From Lentisphaeria bacterium (GTDB lineage: Bacteria > Verrucomicrobiota > Lentisphaeria > Oligosphaerales > JAFGRS01), in assembly GCA_016935045.1 (NCBI GenBank), contig JAFGRS010000674.1, positions 1 through 5,426 of the forward strand: a stretch of DNA of 5,426 nucleotides, in the 5' to 3' direction. The position numbers were made by a program, and so were the translations under genes. Of the stretch, positions 5,323 to 5,426 are shown in pieces (the first letter of the stretch is position 1; every line of letters starts with the position of its first letter). A model generated the notes under the pieces. It searched no databases and was not told the DNA's origin. It saw only the letters and a program-made list of their open reading frames with translations.

Positions 5323-5426
5323 ATGTCCCAGCGGAGGCTGAGTATGCGCAAGACACGAGAGATTCTCAGACTGAAGTACACGGCGGATCCAGGGCTGCGT
5401 GCGATCGCGCGCAGCTGCCGGGTCTC
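5323..5426 (+). CDS. istA: IS21-family transposase IstA, N-terminal fragment (cut by window end)
   Basis: Only 34 full codons are visible. After MSQRRLS, the residues MRKTREILRLKY (8-19) and LRAIARSCRVS (25-35) match the start of IS21-family IstA proteins, where a conserved M-R-x-I-R-E-x-L-R-L-x motif leads into a helix-turn-helix of the type (x)R-x-I-A-R-x-(x)-x-x-S. This region is the N-terminal DNA-binding part that recognises the terminal repeats; the DDE catalytic core would lie outside the window. ATG 5323 is preceded by AAGGAG (5312-5317) with five bases of spacing. An in-frame ATG at 5344 with GGAGG at 5333-5337 is an alternative start. No stop or frameshift is seen in the visible part, so I cannot say whether the gene is intact. 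Confidence 0.78.
   Translation, partial: MSQRRLSMRKTREILRLKYTADPGLRAIARSCRV

Larger units (their letters stand above)
5158..5426 (+). mobile_element. IS21-family insertion sequence, left end (truncated by window)
   Basis: The call rests on two signals together: an IstA-like N-terminus starting at 5323, and repeated terminal-type sequences just upstream of it. I place the outer end near the TGT at 5158-5160 (TGTTCACC) because IS21-family ends normally start TGT and end ACA. The precise boundary is uncertain and could lie outside this point if the inverted copies at 5101-5134 belong to the same end. The body of istA, the istB ATPase helper gene and the right end would lie beyond the window. 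Confidence 0.65.

Noticed and set aside
4752..5381. 209-residue minus-strand frame and the 4661-5083 plus-strand frame in the spacer
   Set aside because: Their composition is Arg/Pro/Gly noise. The minus frame translates the IS repeats (recurring VHHRRN/FQS-type words) and runs across the istA start.

Overview
The window is GC-rich throughout (C+G runs, strong G/C third positions) and holds three complete protein genes, the 5' end of a fourth, and a repeat-rich spacer. The best taxonomic clue is the membrane protein at 1905-3974. It has the hallmarks of the DUF6785/DUF6784 family, which I know mainly from Planctomycetota, Lentisphaerota/Kiritimatiellota, Verrucomicrobiota and similar environmental bacteria. 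A bacterium of the PVC group or a neighbouring lineage is therefore the likely source; this is inference, not proof.

Left part (1-3974): a 7-bp tandem repeat at the very edge is followed by a 5' leader. The leader carries a compact G-quadruplex motif just upstream of a strong Shine-Dalgarno. Next come a 549-residue probably secreted protein that I do not recognise (138-1787), a 117-nt gap with a GC-rich hairpin, and a ~689-residue polytopic membrane protein (1905-3974). The two genes lie in the same direction and are probably co-transcribed. Together they look like an exported protein paired with a transporter-like membrane protein, both of unknown function.

Middle part (3975-4646): a short convergent spacer with a small GC hairpin, then a GNAT-family N-acetyltransferase on the minus strand (4646-4083) with an intact acetyl-CoA binding motif.

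Right part (4647-5426): a 676-base stretch with no credible gene. It contains a 40-bp tandem duplication, a 9-bp inverted repeat whose loop is a G-quadruplex motif, and then an ordered array of 22-23-bp repeats in both orientations. That array leads into the start of an istA-like transposase (5323 onward, cut by the window end). This is the left end of an IS21-family insertion sequence, possibly abutting the right-end remnant of a second copy.

I see no CRISPR array, tRNA, rRNA, phage genes or defence genes. The least explained items are the secreted/membrane gene pair, the G-quadruplex leader in front of it, and the arrangement of the IS21-like ends.
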